Shown piece by piece: positions 9,757 to 17,802 of a stretch of DNA of 64,000 nt. The position numbers and the translations under genes were made by a program. Numbering within the stretch: position 1 is the stretch's first letter; every line of letters starts with the position of its first letter. The DNA is taken from assembly GCF_000970795.1 (NCBI RefSeq), contig NZ_KQ034028.1, positions 281,161-345,160 on the forward strand, written 5' to 3'. This DNA is from Bombilactobacillus mellifer (GTDB taxonomy: Bacteria; Bacillota; Bacilli; Lactobacillales; Lactobacillaceae). The notes under the pieces were generated by a model, which worked only from the letters and a program-made list of their open reading frames with translations, had not been told where the DNA came from and ran no database searches.

Positions 9757-9807
9757 ATGATTAGTTTATCTTTAATTCAGTTAAATATCCGTCTGCGAAG
9801 CCAGTAG
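9757..9807 (+). CDS. 16-residue leader peptide upstream of the amino-acid transporter
   Basis: An ATG at 9757 lies 6 nt after a perfect AAGGAGA ribosome binding site and encodes MISLSLIQLNIRLRSQ, ending at TAG 9805-9807. It sits about 30 nt from the predicted transcript start. Its last codons (CGT CTG CGA AGC CAG) overlap one arm of a hairpin. Two arginine codons within three near the end suggest ribosome-mediated sensing, possibly of arginine, but Leu and Ile codons are also common, so the sensed amino acid is uncertain. It is too short for similarity-based support. Confidence 0.6.
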   Translation: MISLSLIQLNIRLRSQ

Positions 9808-9809
9808 GA

Positions 9810-9923
9810 CTCAGGTCACTTCTGAATGGATGCGACCTGAGGATTCAGTTCGTATCCATGCTGACTTCATCTCCGATTAAACTAAGTCTGCATGGGGTTT
9901 ACTCACTTGCAGGCTTTTTCTTT
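9810..9923 (+). promoter_or_regulatory. Attenuator-like leader with mutually exclusive stems and first terminator
   Basis: Stem 1 pairs 9810-9817 with 9834-9841 (8 bp). Stem 2 pairs 9826-9834 with 9851-9859 (9 bp, one G-U) and excludes stem 1. A terminator stem pairs 9885-9892 with 9908-9915 (8 bp, one G-U) and runs into TTTTTCTTT. CCATGC at 9856-9861 can instead pair with GCATGG at 9890-9895, which would break the terminator. The leader-peptide codons at 9797-9804 can also pair with 9861-9868 at 7 of 8 positions. No T-box sequence or lysine-riboswitch core was recognised. Whether the default state is termination or readthrough cannot be decided by eye. Confidence 0.6.
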
Positions 9924-9934
9924 GAATTATGTTA

Positions 9935-9965
9935 AGGGAGCCTTCTTGTGAGGGCTCCTTTTTTG
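9935..9965 (+). terminator. Second leader terminator
   Basis: GGAGCC (9937-9942) pairs with GGCTCC (9953-9958), extended by weaker pairs and followed by a run of Ts. It lies before the transporter gene, so transcription from the 9693 promoter must pass it. Otherwise 9728-9965 may accumulate as a short RNA of about 240 nt. Confidence 0.75.
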
Positions 9966-10056
9966 ATTTTAATGAAAGCCGAGGTAGCGTATGAAGCGAC
10001 GAAGCTAATACCCGCAGTCCACACTCAAAATTCAACCAACCAAAGGAGAAAAGAAA

Positions 10057-11589
10057 ATGAAAAAATTGTGGCAGTGGCTCACCTTAATGTTGGCGGCAAT
10101 CTTATTAATTGGCAGTACCGGCAATACATTGGTGCAAGCAGCGAACAATGAACAACCAGCGAATAATGAACAACCGGCAGCCAATGATCAATCTTTACAA
10201 AAGATTAAAAATAAAGGTACTTTAGTCATGGGAACGAGTCCCGATTTTCCCCCTTATGAATTTATTGCCCATGGTAAATCTAAAATTGTAGGGATGGATG
10301 TATTCATCGCCCAAAAAATTGCTAAAGATATAGGTGTCAAATTAGTAATTAAATCAATGGATTTTGATTCTTTATTAGTTGCTTTACAAACGGGTAAAGT
10401 CGATATGGTAATGGCGGGGATGAGTAAAACCGCCAAAAGAGCAAAAAGTGTTGATTTTAGTGATATTTATTACAACGGGGGCATGGATTTAGTCATCCAT
10501 CAGGCTGATAAGGATAAATACACTAATTATCGGGCTTTAGCTGGACAAGCCGTGGGAGCACAAACCGGTTCTATTCAATATAATTTAGTGAAAGAACAAG
10601 CGACAAAATCCAAGTTAAAGAGTATGGATAAAATTACGGATTTGATTTTAGCTTTACAGACGAATAAAGTAGCAGCGGTTGTCTTAGATCAAGCTTCAGC
10701 TGAAGCTTATGCGAATAATACCAAAGGGTTAATTGCCGTCGATGCCCATTTCAAAGTGAAAGTTCCGGGCACAGCGATTGCCTTTCCAAAGGGTTCTCAA
10801 GCCTTAGTTAATTCCGCTAATCAGTCGATTGCTGAAATTAAAGCTAAAAATTTAATTCAAAAACAGTATTTGCCACAAGCAGGTAAATATATGGTGAGCG
10901 GCAGTTTTAAGGGTTCCAAAGATAAAAAAGCCGCAGCCAAAGCTAAAGCCAATAATTCTATGTGGGCTTATAAAGATTTCTTTGCTGCTGGTTTAGGCTA
11001 TACAATTTTTATTTCAGCAATTTCTGTTTTCTTTGGTTTCTTGTTAGGGGTTATTCTGTCACTTATGCGTTTAAGCCATAATAAGATTGCTTCCGCTATC
11101 GCAACGAGTTATATCGAGTTTGTCCGGGGGACCCCGTTGATGGTGCAGTTATTATTTGTTTACTTTGGCTTAGGGTTGGTCGTTAATATTCCAGCGTTAT
11201 TATCAGGAATTATTGCGGTTTCTTTAAATTCAGCGGCCTATGTAGCAGAAGTCATCCGGTCGGGAATTAATTCCATTCCGGTCGGGCAAACAGAAGCTTC
11301 GCGGTCGTTAGGAATGTCGCGGACTATGACGATGAAATATATTATTTTACCGCAAGCTATGAAAAATATTTGGCCAGCTTTAGGTAACGAATTTGTTTCG
11401 TTAATTAAGGAAAGTTCCATTGTTTCCGTTATTGGTGTCAAAGATCTGATCTATCAATCGCGGATTGTCCAATCAGATACTTATCGGGGCGTAATGCCAT
11501 TAATTATTACCATGATTTTATACTTTATTATTACTTTTGGAATTTCACGGTTAATGAAACATTTTGAAGGGAAGATGTCACATGAATAA
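10057..11589 (+). CDS. Amino-acid ABC transporter, fused substrate-binding/permease protein (GlnP type)
   Basis: A 510-residue protein joining two parts. After a signal peptide ([19 protein letters not shown]...VQAA) comes a type 3 periplasmic-binding-like domain, residues about 45-280, with the start [16 protein letters not shown] and [23 protein letters not shown]. The membrane domain follows (about 305-505) with the transporter motif [18 protein letters not shown] and the ATPase-contact loop EASRSLGMS. The N-terminal spacer has an ANNEQP repeat. In lactic acid bacteria such fusions import glutamine/glutamate or basic amino acids; the substrate here is not certain. An AAAGGAGA ribosome binding site precedes the ATG. 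The next gene is its ATPase and overlaps by 8 bp. Neighbouring argGH and the Arg-containing leader peptide make arginine or a related amino acid a reasonable guess. Confidence 0.9.
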   Translation: MKKLWQWLTLMLAAILLIGSTGNTLVQAANNEQPANNEQPAANDQSLQKIKNKGTLVMGTSPDFPPYEFIAHGKSKIVGMDVFIAQKIAKDIGVKLVIKSMDFDSLLVALQTGKVDMVMAGMSKTAKRAKSVDFSDIYYNGGMDLVIHQADKDKYTNYRALAGQAVGAQTGSIQYNLVKEQATKSKLKSMDKITDLILALQTNKVAAVVLDQASAEAYANNTKGLIAVDAHFKVKVPGTAIAFPKGSQALVNSANQSIAEIKAKNLIQKQYLPQAGKYMVSGSFKGSKDKKAAAKAKANNSMWAYKDFFAAGLGYTIFISAISVFFGFLLGVILSLMRLSHNKIASAIATSYIEFVRGTPLMVQLLFVYFGLGLVVNIPALLSGIIAVSLNSAAYVAEVIRSGINSIPVGQTEASRSLGMSRTMTMKYIILPQAMKNIWPALGNEFVSLIKESSIVSVIGVKDLIYQSRIVQSDTYRGVMPLIITMILYFIITFGISRLMKHFEGKMSHE

Positions 11590-12352
11590 TACGCAAACCC
11601 AAACTGCAACTACACAACCTGTCATTGCAGTGAATCATTTGAAGAAAACTTTTGGTAAGAATGAAGTTTTAAAAGACATTAATGAAGCGGTCTACGATGG
11701 TCAGGTAATTTGTTTAATTGGTCCGTCTGGGGCGGGTAAAAGTACTTTTTTACGGTGTTTAAATTTATTAGATAAACCTACCGCCGGCCAAGTGTTTTTT
11801 GAAGGGGACGAATTGACCGCCTTAGATGATCAGCATTTAGATCAATTACGGCAACAAATGGGGATGGTCTTTCAAAGTTTTAATTTATTCCCGCATAAAA
11901 GTGTTTTAGATAATTTAAAATTAGCCCCTATGAAGGTCAAAGACATGCCCGAAGAACAGGCCACCCAATTAGCTCAAAAACTATTGTCCCAAGTTGGTTT
12001 GGCGGAAAAAGCCGAGGCTTTCCCAGATAATCTATCCGGCGGGCAGCAACAACGGGTAGCCATTGCGCGGGCGTTAGCTATGAATCCCAAGGTGATGTTG
12101 TTTGATGAACCAACTTCCGCCTTGGATCCGGAAATGGTCGGTGAAGTTTTAAAAGTTATGCAAGATTTAGCAACTGACGGGATGACCATGGTAGTGGTGA
12201 CCCATGAAATGGGCTTTGCGAAAAATGTTGCGGATCAAATTTGGTTTATGGCGGATGGCTATATTCAAGAAACTAATAGTCCACAAGAATTTTTTGCTCA
12301 TCCGCAGACACAGCGGGCCCAGGAGTTTTTGGCCAAAATTTTGGAAGCCTAG
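11582..12352 (+). CDS. Amino-acid ABC transporter ATP-binding protein (GlnQ type)
   Basis: The 256-residue ATPase energises the preceding fused permease. Walker [11 protein letters not shown]-loop [14 protein letters not shown], signature [15 protein letters not shown], Walker [13 protein letters not shown] and the switch histidine in [10 protein letters not shown] are all in place and typical of polar-amino-acid importers. The ATG at 11582 overlaps the permease stop; an upstream TTG at 11564 is possible but has no ribosome binding site of its own. The N-terminus has an unusual Thr/Gln-rich [12 protein letters not shown] stretch before the first strand. Confidence 0.92.
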   Translation: MNNTQTQTATTQPVIAVNHLKKTFGKNEVLKDINEAVYDGQVICLIGPSGAGKSTFLRCLNLLDKPTAGQVFFEGDELTALDDQHLDQLRQQMGMVFQSFNLFPHKSVLDNLKLAPMKVKDMPEEQATQLAQKLLSQVGLAEKAEAFPDNLSGGQQQRVAIARALAMNPKVMLFDEPTSALDPEMVGEVLKVMQDLATDGMTMVVVTHEMGFAKNVADQIWFMADGYIQETNSPQEFFAHPQTQRAQEFLAKILEA

Positions 12353-12361
12353 GAGGTTATA

Positions 12362-13504
12362 ATGGAACAAGCAGCAGCAATTAAGATTTTGTCGGATTTA
12401 ATCGCGATTCCTTCGGTTAATGGGCGTGAAGCCTTAGTAGCTGATTATTTAACACAATTATTTGCCGACTATCCGGCTCAAATTGAACGAGTGGAATACG
12501 CCCCTGAGCGGGATAACTTAGTGGTTACCATTGGCGATCAAGGACCATTGTTAGGGTTTTCGGGTCATGAAGATGTAGTTGCGGCGACGCCCAGCTCGGA
12601 TTGGACCTATCCTCCATTTCAAGCTACTGTCAAAGATGGTAAACTGTACGGTCGTGGAGCCAGTGATATGAAGTCCGGACTGGCGGCCATGGTAGTGGCA
12701 ATGTTGGATTTATTAGAAAGTGATCAGCCGTTACCCGGTCGGCTGCGACTTTTAGCCTCAGTGGGTGAAGAGACTGGTGAATATGGGGCGGCGCAACTAA
12801 CCGCTGCCGGTTATGCGAATGATTTACAGGGATTGGTGATTGGCGAACCGACTGATTTAACTGTTCGGATCAGCCATAAAGGAATTATTGATTATAAAGT
12901 TGAGTCAGTAGGTAAAAGTGTTCATTCATCACGACCAGAATTAGGGCAAAATGCGATTTTACCGTTATTATCTTTTGCCGAGCAGGCGCAAAGCGTTTTA
13001 GCCAAAGCGGATCAAATAGACCCTGCTTTAGGTGGATTAACCCATGTTATTAGTCAAATTCAAGGTGGCGAGCAAATTAATTCTGTGCCGGCGCACGCCT
13101 GGTTGACGGGAAATATTCGTACCATTCCTGCCTATCCCAATGCCACCGTCATGCAACAATTAGAAACGATCGTGCAGCAATTAAATGATCAAGGCGCCCA
13201 CTTGACTTTAACTTATAGCTATCCGGAGCCGCCGTTACCTAGTCAAGAACATACCGCTTTGGCTCAGTTAGCTAGTCAAGTCTTGCAACAAAAATTTAAT
13301 CTATCCGGAGCGATGGTCGCAGGCACGGGTGCCACGGATGCTTCCGAATATCATCATGTGGCCGATTTGCCCATTGTGATTGTGGGGCCAGCCGATGGGG
13401 TGAGCGATCATCAAGTGGATGAATTTGTCACTGTAGCGAAATACTTACGCGGCTGTCAATTTTATCAAGAACTGGCCCGCGCATTTTGGCAGCAAGCTAA
13501 CTAA
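12362..13504 (+). CDS. M20-family metallopeptidase (ArgE/DapE type)
   Basis: A 380-residue two-domain amidohydrolase. The zinc-site residues are visible in GFSGHEDVV (H-x-D-type first ligand, here H-E-D), YGRGASDMKSG with the bridging Asp, VGEETGEYGA with the catalytic Glu-Glu, and EPTDL. The lid/dimer domain is inserted near residues 175-290. Relatives hydrolyse N-acetylornithine, N-succinyl-diaminopimelate or small peptides. Its place 10 bp after the amino-acid transporter ATPase, with an AGGAGG ribosome binding site, suggests it releases a free amino acid from an imported N-acylated or dipeptide substrate. The first motif is usually GHxDVV, and GHEDVV fits. The substrate is not determined. 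Confidence 0.87.
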   Translation: MEQAAAIKILSDLIAIPSVNGREALVADYLTQLFADYPAQIERVEYAPERDNLVVTIGDQGPLLGFSGHEDVVAATPSSDWTYPPFQATVKDGKLYGRGASDMKSGLAAMVVAMLDLLESDQPLPGRLRLLASVGEETGEYGAAQLTAAGYANDLQGLVIGEPTDLTVRISHKGIIDYKVESVGKSVHSSRPELGQNAILPLLSFAEQAQSVLAKADQIDPALGGLTHVISQIQGGEQINSVPAHAWLTGNIRTIPAYPNATVMQQLETIVQQLNDQGAHLTLTYSYPEPPLPSQEHTALAQLASQVLQQKFNLSGAMVAGTGATDASEYHHVADLPIVIVGPADGVSDHQVDEFVTVAKYLRGCQFYQELARAFWQQAN

Positions 13505-13640
13505 GCCCTATCCGTGTAATAAATTTAAATAAAGATCCCCAAAAATAACCGGTAATTCCAACAGTGACTTTGCGGAAATGTAGCAAGTCACTGCTTTTTG
13601 GTGCGCTGGCCATAGCTGGTGGAAGCTAACGGATGCATTA

Positions 13641-14069
13641 TTACAGCTGCCGCTCTGGATGTTGCTGCGGGGATAATTTTTTGTCGGCAATAACTGTTTC
13701 CACCGTATAATTAGCCCACGGAGAAATTTTTTGAATAAAAGTACTTAAATGGCTGTCCGAAAAATGTGTAATTAATAAAAAACAAGCCTGACCACTCACT
13801 TGATAAAAGGCCTCGACCTCACTAAATTGGCGCACAATATTGGTGATAGTAGTTGAAGGCGTTACTTTATTTAAAAATAGACGAATAAATTGTGTCGGCA
13901 AGGTTCCCACTTTAATAGAAAATTGTTGGATGATCTGGTGTTCTTCGAGATTTTTAATCCGCTGGCCCACGGCCTGGCCGGTTAAATGCACTTGTTGACC
14001 AATGGCTTTATTCGTCAGCCGACTATTATTTTGCAGTAAGTGAATGATGGTACGATCGATTTGATCCAT
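13641..14069 (-). CDS. Lrp/AsnC-family transcriptional regulator
   Basis: A 142-residue protein beginning MDQIDRTIIHLLQNNSRLTN, the classical AsnC helix-turn-helix start; TNKAIGQQVHLTGQAVGQRIKNL is the DNA-binding helix pair. The C-terminal half is a RAM/AsnC ligand-binding domain with VSGQACFLLITHFSD. A start at 14069 is chosen because AAAGGA lies 6 nt upstream; a longer reading from 14084 would use that site as codons. It is divergent from the isochorismatase-family gene and adjoins the amino-acid transporter operon, so either could be its target. The ligand, probably an amino acid, is not known. Confidence 0.85.
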   Translation of the reverse strand: MDQIDRTIIHLLQNNSRLTNKAIGQQVHLTGQAVGQRIKNLEEHQIIQQFSIKVGTLPTQFIRLFLNKVTPSTTITNIVRQFSEVEAFYQVSGQACFLLITHFSDSHLSTFIQKISPWANYTVETVIADKKLSPQQHPERQL

Positions 14070-14185
14070 AATGTGTCCTTTCATGATGAAAAAAATTGGT
14101 TTGCTTTGGTTTCAGGAACTTATATAGAAATAAAAAATTTTCCTTTATACTAAAGACACTTTGGAGATAGGAGGTCTTGTCGGCC

Positions 14186-14731
14186 ATGACTCAAGGATTA
14201 ATTGTCATCGATGTCCAAAATGATTATTTTGCCAAGGGGCAGCTGCCCTTAGTGAACCCGGAAGCTGCTTTGGCTTGTATTAATCAATTGGAAGATTATT
14301 TTTTAGCACAGCAATTACCTATTATTTACATTCAGCACATTGATTATAGGCAAGATGCGCCCCTTTTTAAAGCGCAAACTTCAGGAGTGCAATTACATGC
14401 TAATTTACGGGTGAATTCTGATTCGACGATTGTGACGAAACAATATCCTAATAGTTTTTATCATACTGATTTAACGCAACGTTTACACCAATTAGCAGTC
14501 GATCAGGTAGTAATTTGCGGTATGATGACGCATATGTGTGTCGATTCGACTACTCGTGCGGCTAGGGAACTGGGGTGGAATCCGTTATTGATTACTGATG
14601 CCACCGCCACGACCGATTTAAAAATGAATGGCCAAACCGTAACGGCGGATCAAGTAAGCACGGCTTTTTTGGCGGCACTAGCTAGTTTTGCGACCGAACA
14701 AACAACTGCTGAATTTTTACAACAGCACTAA
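14186..14731 (+). CDS. Isochorismatase-family cysteine hydrolase
   Basis: A 181-residue protein with the alpha/beta fold of cysteine hydrolases. The catalytic aspartate is in LIVIDVQNDYF, the lysine in STIVTKQYPNSFYHTDL, and the nucleophile cysteine in CGMMTHMCVDSTTRAA. Members cleave amides or related bonds in compounds such as nicotinamide or carbamoyl derivatives; the substrate is not predictable here. GGAGG is 11 nt before this ATG; an upstream in-frame TTG at 14177 is too close to it. The gene is divergent from the Lrp-type regulator, which may control it. A candidate -10 TATACT lies at 14146-14151. Confidence 0.85.
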   Translation: MTQGLIVIDVQNDYFAKGQLPLVNPEAALACINQLEDYFLAQQLPIIYIQHIDYRQDAPLFKAQTSGVQLHANLRVNSDSTIVTKQYPNSFYHTDLTQRLHQLAVDQVVICGMMTHMCVDSTTRAARELGWNPLLITDATATTDLKMNGQTVTADQVSTAFLAALASFATEQTTAEFLQQH

Positions 14732-14899
14732 GCGCACCATATTTTTGCTCCAACTCTTTCATACAGATCAGCGTGTTCACTGACTGATCTGGAGATATGC
14801 TAAGTGAGATTGATAAAAGCGTGATGATCATTTCTTGGTTAAATTGTGAGTAAGTTTGGCGGTCTGCTTGGGGGCTGATTATTCAGCCAGTTTAAGTGG

Positions 14900-14935
14900 A
14901 AAAAAACTACTGTCCAGCAAGGCAGTAGTTTTTTT
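14900..14935. terminator. Bidirectional terminator between isochorismatase-family gene and iolR
   Basis: A 12-bp stem AAAAAACTACTG (14901-14912) pairs with CAGTAGTTTTTT around a 10-nt loop. A and T tracts on opposite sides let it serve both convergent transcripts. Confidence 0.85.
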
Positions 14936-14973
14936 GTGTTCTCCAAAACAATGTAAAGTAGCGACACGCTTCA

Positions 14974-15753
14974 TTAAGCGCGCGCAGGGATTAAATTGAC
15001 TTGGTGCTCTTTGAAAAAATCGAGATATTTTTGAGGCATTTTCTTAGTATAAATAATACTATCAAACTGTTGCACCTTCGCGTAAGTTAACAGAGCAGTT
15101 TTACCAAACTTGGTATGATCCAGCAATAAAATATTTTTTTGCAGTGTATTAACTTGGGCCTTATTCATGACGGCAGATTTGATTTTAAATTCTTCCAAAT
15201 CCGAATTGGTGACGCCATTGCTGATAGATAAGGCAGTAGCGGACATGAAGGCTTTACTGATGTTGTAGTTTTGAAATAAGGCATCAGTTTCTGTACCCGT
15301 AAAAGACTGCGTTCGATAATTAAAATGATTGCCGACAATAATCAAATTAATATTCTGTAAACGGGCGGCTGCATTGAGTAACTGGAGGCTATTTGTGATT
15401 AAAGTAAAATGGAAATCCTGAGGTAAATAAGGAGCCATTTCGGCGGTGGTCGTTCCTGAATCAATAAAAATCAAATCATTGGGCACAATTAAATGGGCGG
15501 CGCATTGTCCAATTTGTTTTTTCTCTGTGATGGTGCGTTGATGGCGTTCTGAAAAGTCCACTAAGGTATTTTCTTCGTTGACCGTAACGCCGCCGTAAAC
15601 TTTTTTAAAGCGCGCATCTTCTAATAAGATCCCTAAATCTCGCCGTAAAGTATTTTGGGAAATGGAGAAGGTTTGGGCTAGTTCCTTCATTGAAACAGTG
15701 TGCTTTTTTAAAATGTATTGCCCCATTGCTTCAATTCTTTTTTCTCTCATCAT
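14974..15753 (-). CDS. iolR: DeoR-family regulator, probable inositol operon repressor IolR
   Basis: 259 residues. The DeoR helix-turn-helix is at the start (KKHTVSMKELAQTFSISQNTLRRDLGIL). The effector domain begins with DLIFIDSGTTTAEMAPYL and continues to TNS and DHTKFGK, the sugar-phosphate-binding fold of the family. Start could be ATG 15753 or 15750; the second has the better spacing to a weak GGA. It is divergent from iolB, and B. subtilis IolR is a DeoR-family repressor whose inducer is 2-deoxy-5-keto-gluconate-6-phosphate, made by IolC encoded next door. Function is assigned mainly from context. Confidence 0.82.
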   Translation of the reverse strand: MMREKRIEAMGQYILKKHTVSMKELAQTFSISQNTLRRDLGILLEDARFKKVYGGVTVNEENTLVDFSERHQRTITEKKQIGQCAAHLIVPNDLIFIDSGTTTAEMAPYLPQDFHFTLITNSLQLLNAAARLQNINLIIVGNHFNYRTQSFTGTETDALFQNYNISKAFMSATALSISNGVTNSDLEEFKIKSAVMNKAQVNTLQKNILLLDHTKFGKTALLTYAKVQQFDSIIYTKKMPQKYLDFFKEHQVNLIPARA

Positions 15754-15882
15754 GATTCCAAACTCCGATTATTCAATATGGTAGTGGTTAATTACAGATT
15801 ATAGCACTAATTGCAGAGTTTATTGTTCATCTTTGCTGAAAAAGCCGAAAAAATGTGAAGTATTGGACAATATAAGGTGATG

Positions 15883-15934
15883 TTATGGTTTATTTTTTCT
15901 TATTTATTTGTAATTTTGTGGTTGTATTATGGTT
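15883..15934. promoter_or_regulatory. Candidate IolR operator region (direct repeats)
   Basis: TTATGGTT occurs at 15883-15890 and 15927-15934, 44 bp apart, in the iolR-iolB intergenic region, in AT-rich surroundings. That spacing is about four helical turns, compatible with a dimer or looped repressor. The assignment rests on position and repetition only. No clear -35/-10 pair was found for iolB. Confidence 0.35.
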
Positions 15935-15986
15935 ATATTAATTGTAAGATGTGGTCGTAGGGACAGGTAAAAGGAGGTGAATCTTG

Positions 15987-16805
15987 ATGAACCTGTTGTT
16001 TCATGCACAAAAAACTAATTTAAATACTGGTGTTATTCTGTTGCAAAAGGTGGATGCTACCAATTCACCCATGAAATATACGGCCTTAAAGGTTTTATTG
16101 TTGGATCAAGATGGTATTTATCAAGAAGACTTAGCAAGTCAAGAGGCATGTATTGTTGTCCTCGCAGGTAAAGCCACGGTGACTACCAACAAGGCAACTT
16201 ATGAAGCCATTGGTCAACGTCAATCCATTTTTGATAAAATTCCCACGGATTCAGTTTATGTTGGTGTCACTAATCACTTTCGTGTGCAAGCGGTTACGGC
16301 TAATTGTAAAATTGCGATTGCTTATGCCCCTACGCAAAAGCAGCTCCCGGAACGCTTAATCAAAGGTGATGTGCATCAGATTGAACATCGGGGCAAATAT
16401 AATATTAAGCGCACGGCACAAAATATTTTACCTGATGATCTACCCTTTGCCGATAAATTGTTAGTGGTCGAAGTGTATACCGATGCGGCCAATTGGTCGA
16501 GCTATCCGCCTCACCGGCATGATCGGGAAAATCCACCGGAAGAGACATATTTGGAAGAAATTTATTATCACGAGATCAACCCCAGCGATGGTTTTGTCTT
16601 TCAACATGTTTACACAGATGACCGCTCGTTAGATGAAACGATGACGGTCGAAAATTCCGATGCCGTGATTGTGCCTAAAGGTTATCACCCGGTAGGGGTA
16701 CCTGATGGCTACGATAGTTATTACTTAAATGTCATGGGTGGACCAATACGCCAATGGGATTTTCATAATGATCCGAAGTTTGAGTGGTTGTTGCAGAGAA
16801 AGTAG
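15987..16805 (+). CDS. iolB: 5-deoxy-glucuronate isomerase
   Basis: Converts 5-deoxy-D-glucuronate to 2-deoxy-5-keto-D-gluconate in inositol breakdown. The 272-residue bicupin has the conserved metal site: YPPHRHDRENPPEETYLEEIYYHE supplies His/Glu ligands and FQHVYTDDRSLDE follows, with a late PKGYHPV histidine. This is family length. GGAGG 9 nt upstream selects ATG 15987 over the in-frame TTG just before it. It is the first gene of the iol operon and divergent from iolR; iolC starts 15 bp downstream. Confidence 0.93.
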   Translation: MNLLFHAQKTNLNTGVILLQKVDATNSPMKYTALKVLLLDQDGIYQEDLASQEACIVVLAGKATVTTNKATYEAIGQRQSIFDKIPTDSVYVGVTNHFRVQAVTANCKIAIAYAPTQKQLPERLIKGDVHQIEHRGKYNIKRTAQNILPDDLPFADKLLVVEVYTDAANWSSYPPHRHDRENPPEETYLEEIYYHEINPSDGFVFQHVYTDDRSLDETMTVENSDAVIVPKGYHPVGVPDGYDSYYLNVMGGPIRQWDFHNDPKFEWLLQRK

Positions 16806-16820
16806 AGGATTTGTAGGGAA

Positions 16821-17789
16821 ATGGCTAAAAAATATAATTTGATTGCGATTGGACGGGCCGCTTTGGATTTAAATGCGGTGGAATATAATCGTCCCATGGA
16901 GGCTACCAAAAGTTTTGCGAAATTTGTTGGTGGTTCGCCGGCTAATATTGCCATTGGCTCAGCGCGTTTGGGTCAAAAAGTCGGTTTTATTGGTAAAGTT
17001 TCAGATGATCAGCATGGTAATTATATTACGCAATACATGCAACACGTTGGTGTCGATACTAGTAATCTGGTAAAAGATGATGAAGGTCATAAAATTGGAT
17101 TAACTTTTACGGAGATTAAAAGTCCCCAGGATTGTAGTATCTTGATGTATCGCGATCAAGTAGCCGATTTATATTTACGCCCCGCCGAAGTGTCGGCAGA
17201 GTATCTAGCCCAAACCGATCAATTAGTAATTTCCGGCACTGGTTTAGCTCAAAGTCCCTCACGAGAAGCAGTTTTAAAGGCGTTGGGCATAGCTAAAAAG
17301 TTGGGTGTGCAGGTAGTTTTTGAGTTGGACTATCGGCCATATACTTGGACCAATACCGAAGAAACCTCAATTTATTATCAAATAGTTGCTCAACAAGCGG
17401 ACATAATTATCGGTACTCGTGATGAATATGATATTTTAGAAAATTATGTAGGTAATAGTAATGAACAAACAGTTGCTGAATTATTCAAATACGCTCCGCA
17501 ATTAATTGTGATCAAAGTGGGCGCCAAAGGTTCTTATGCATATACAAAAGCTGGTGCCGCTTATCATGGTTATCCTTATAAAAGTCATGTTTTAAAGACA
17601 TTTGGAGCCGGTGATTCATTTGCGGCCGGATTTTTATATGCTGTGAGTCATGATTTAGGAATTGATAAGGCTCTCCAATATGGTTCAGCGGCTGCCTCAA
17701 TCGTAATTAGTCAATTAAGTTCTTCGGCGGCGATGCCCACAGTGGCACAAATTGAAGACTTTTTAAAAACCGCCGAAGTGATTAATTAA
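16821..17789 (+). CDS. iolC: 5-dehydro-2-deoxygluconokinase
   Basis: Phosphorylates 2-deoxy-5-keto-D-gluconate with ATP, giving the intermediate that is also the known IolR inducer. The 322-residue PfkB/ribokinase fold shows FVGGSPANIAIGSARLG near the N-terminus and the anion-hole/catalytic motif KTFGAGDSFAAGF near residues 255-270. These distinguish it from sugar kinases only with context, which is decisive here (iolB before, iolD after). Confidence 0.93.
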   Translation: MAKKYNLIAIGRAALDLNAVEYNRPMEATKSFAKFVGGSPANIAIGSARLGQKVGFIGKVSDDQHGNYITQYMQHVGVDTSNLVKDDEGHKIGLTFTEIKSPQDCSILMYRDQVADLYLRPAEVSAEYLAQTDQLVISGTGLAQSPSREAVLKALGIAKKLGVQVVFELDYRPYTWTNTEETSIYYQIVAQQADIIIGTRDEYDILENYVGNSNEQTVAELFKYAPQLIVIKVGAKGSYAYTKAGAAYHGYPYKSHVLKTFGAGDSFAAGFLYAVSHDLGIDKALQYGSAAASIVISQLSSSAAMPTVAQIEDFLKTAEVIN

Positions 17790-17802
17790 AGGACGTGAAA
17801 AA

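Noticed and set aside
9728..10056. T-box or lysine riboswitch upstream of the amino-acid transporter
   Set aside because: The T-box core AGGGTGGNACCGCG and an L-box core could not be found; the leader-peptide model fits better.
15754..15986. Catabolite-responsive cre site before iolB
   Set aside because: No good match to a TGNAANCGNNNNCA-type sequence was seen.
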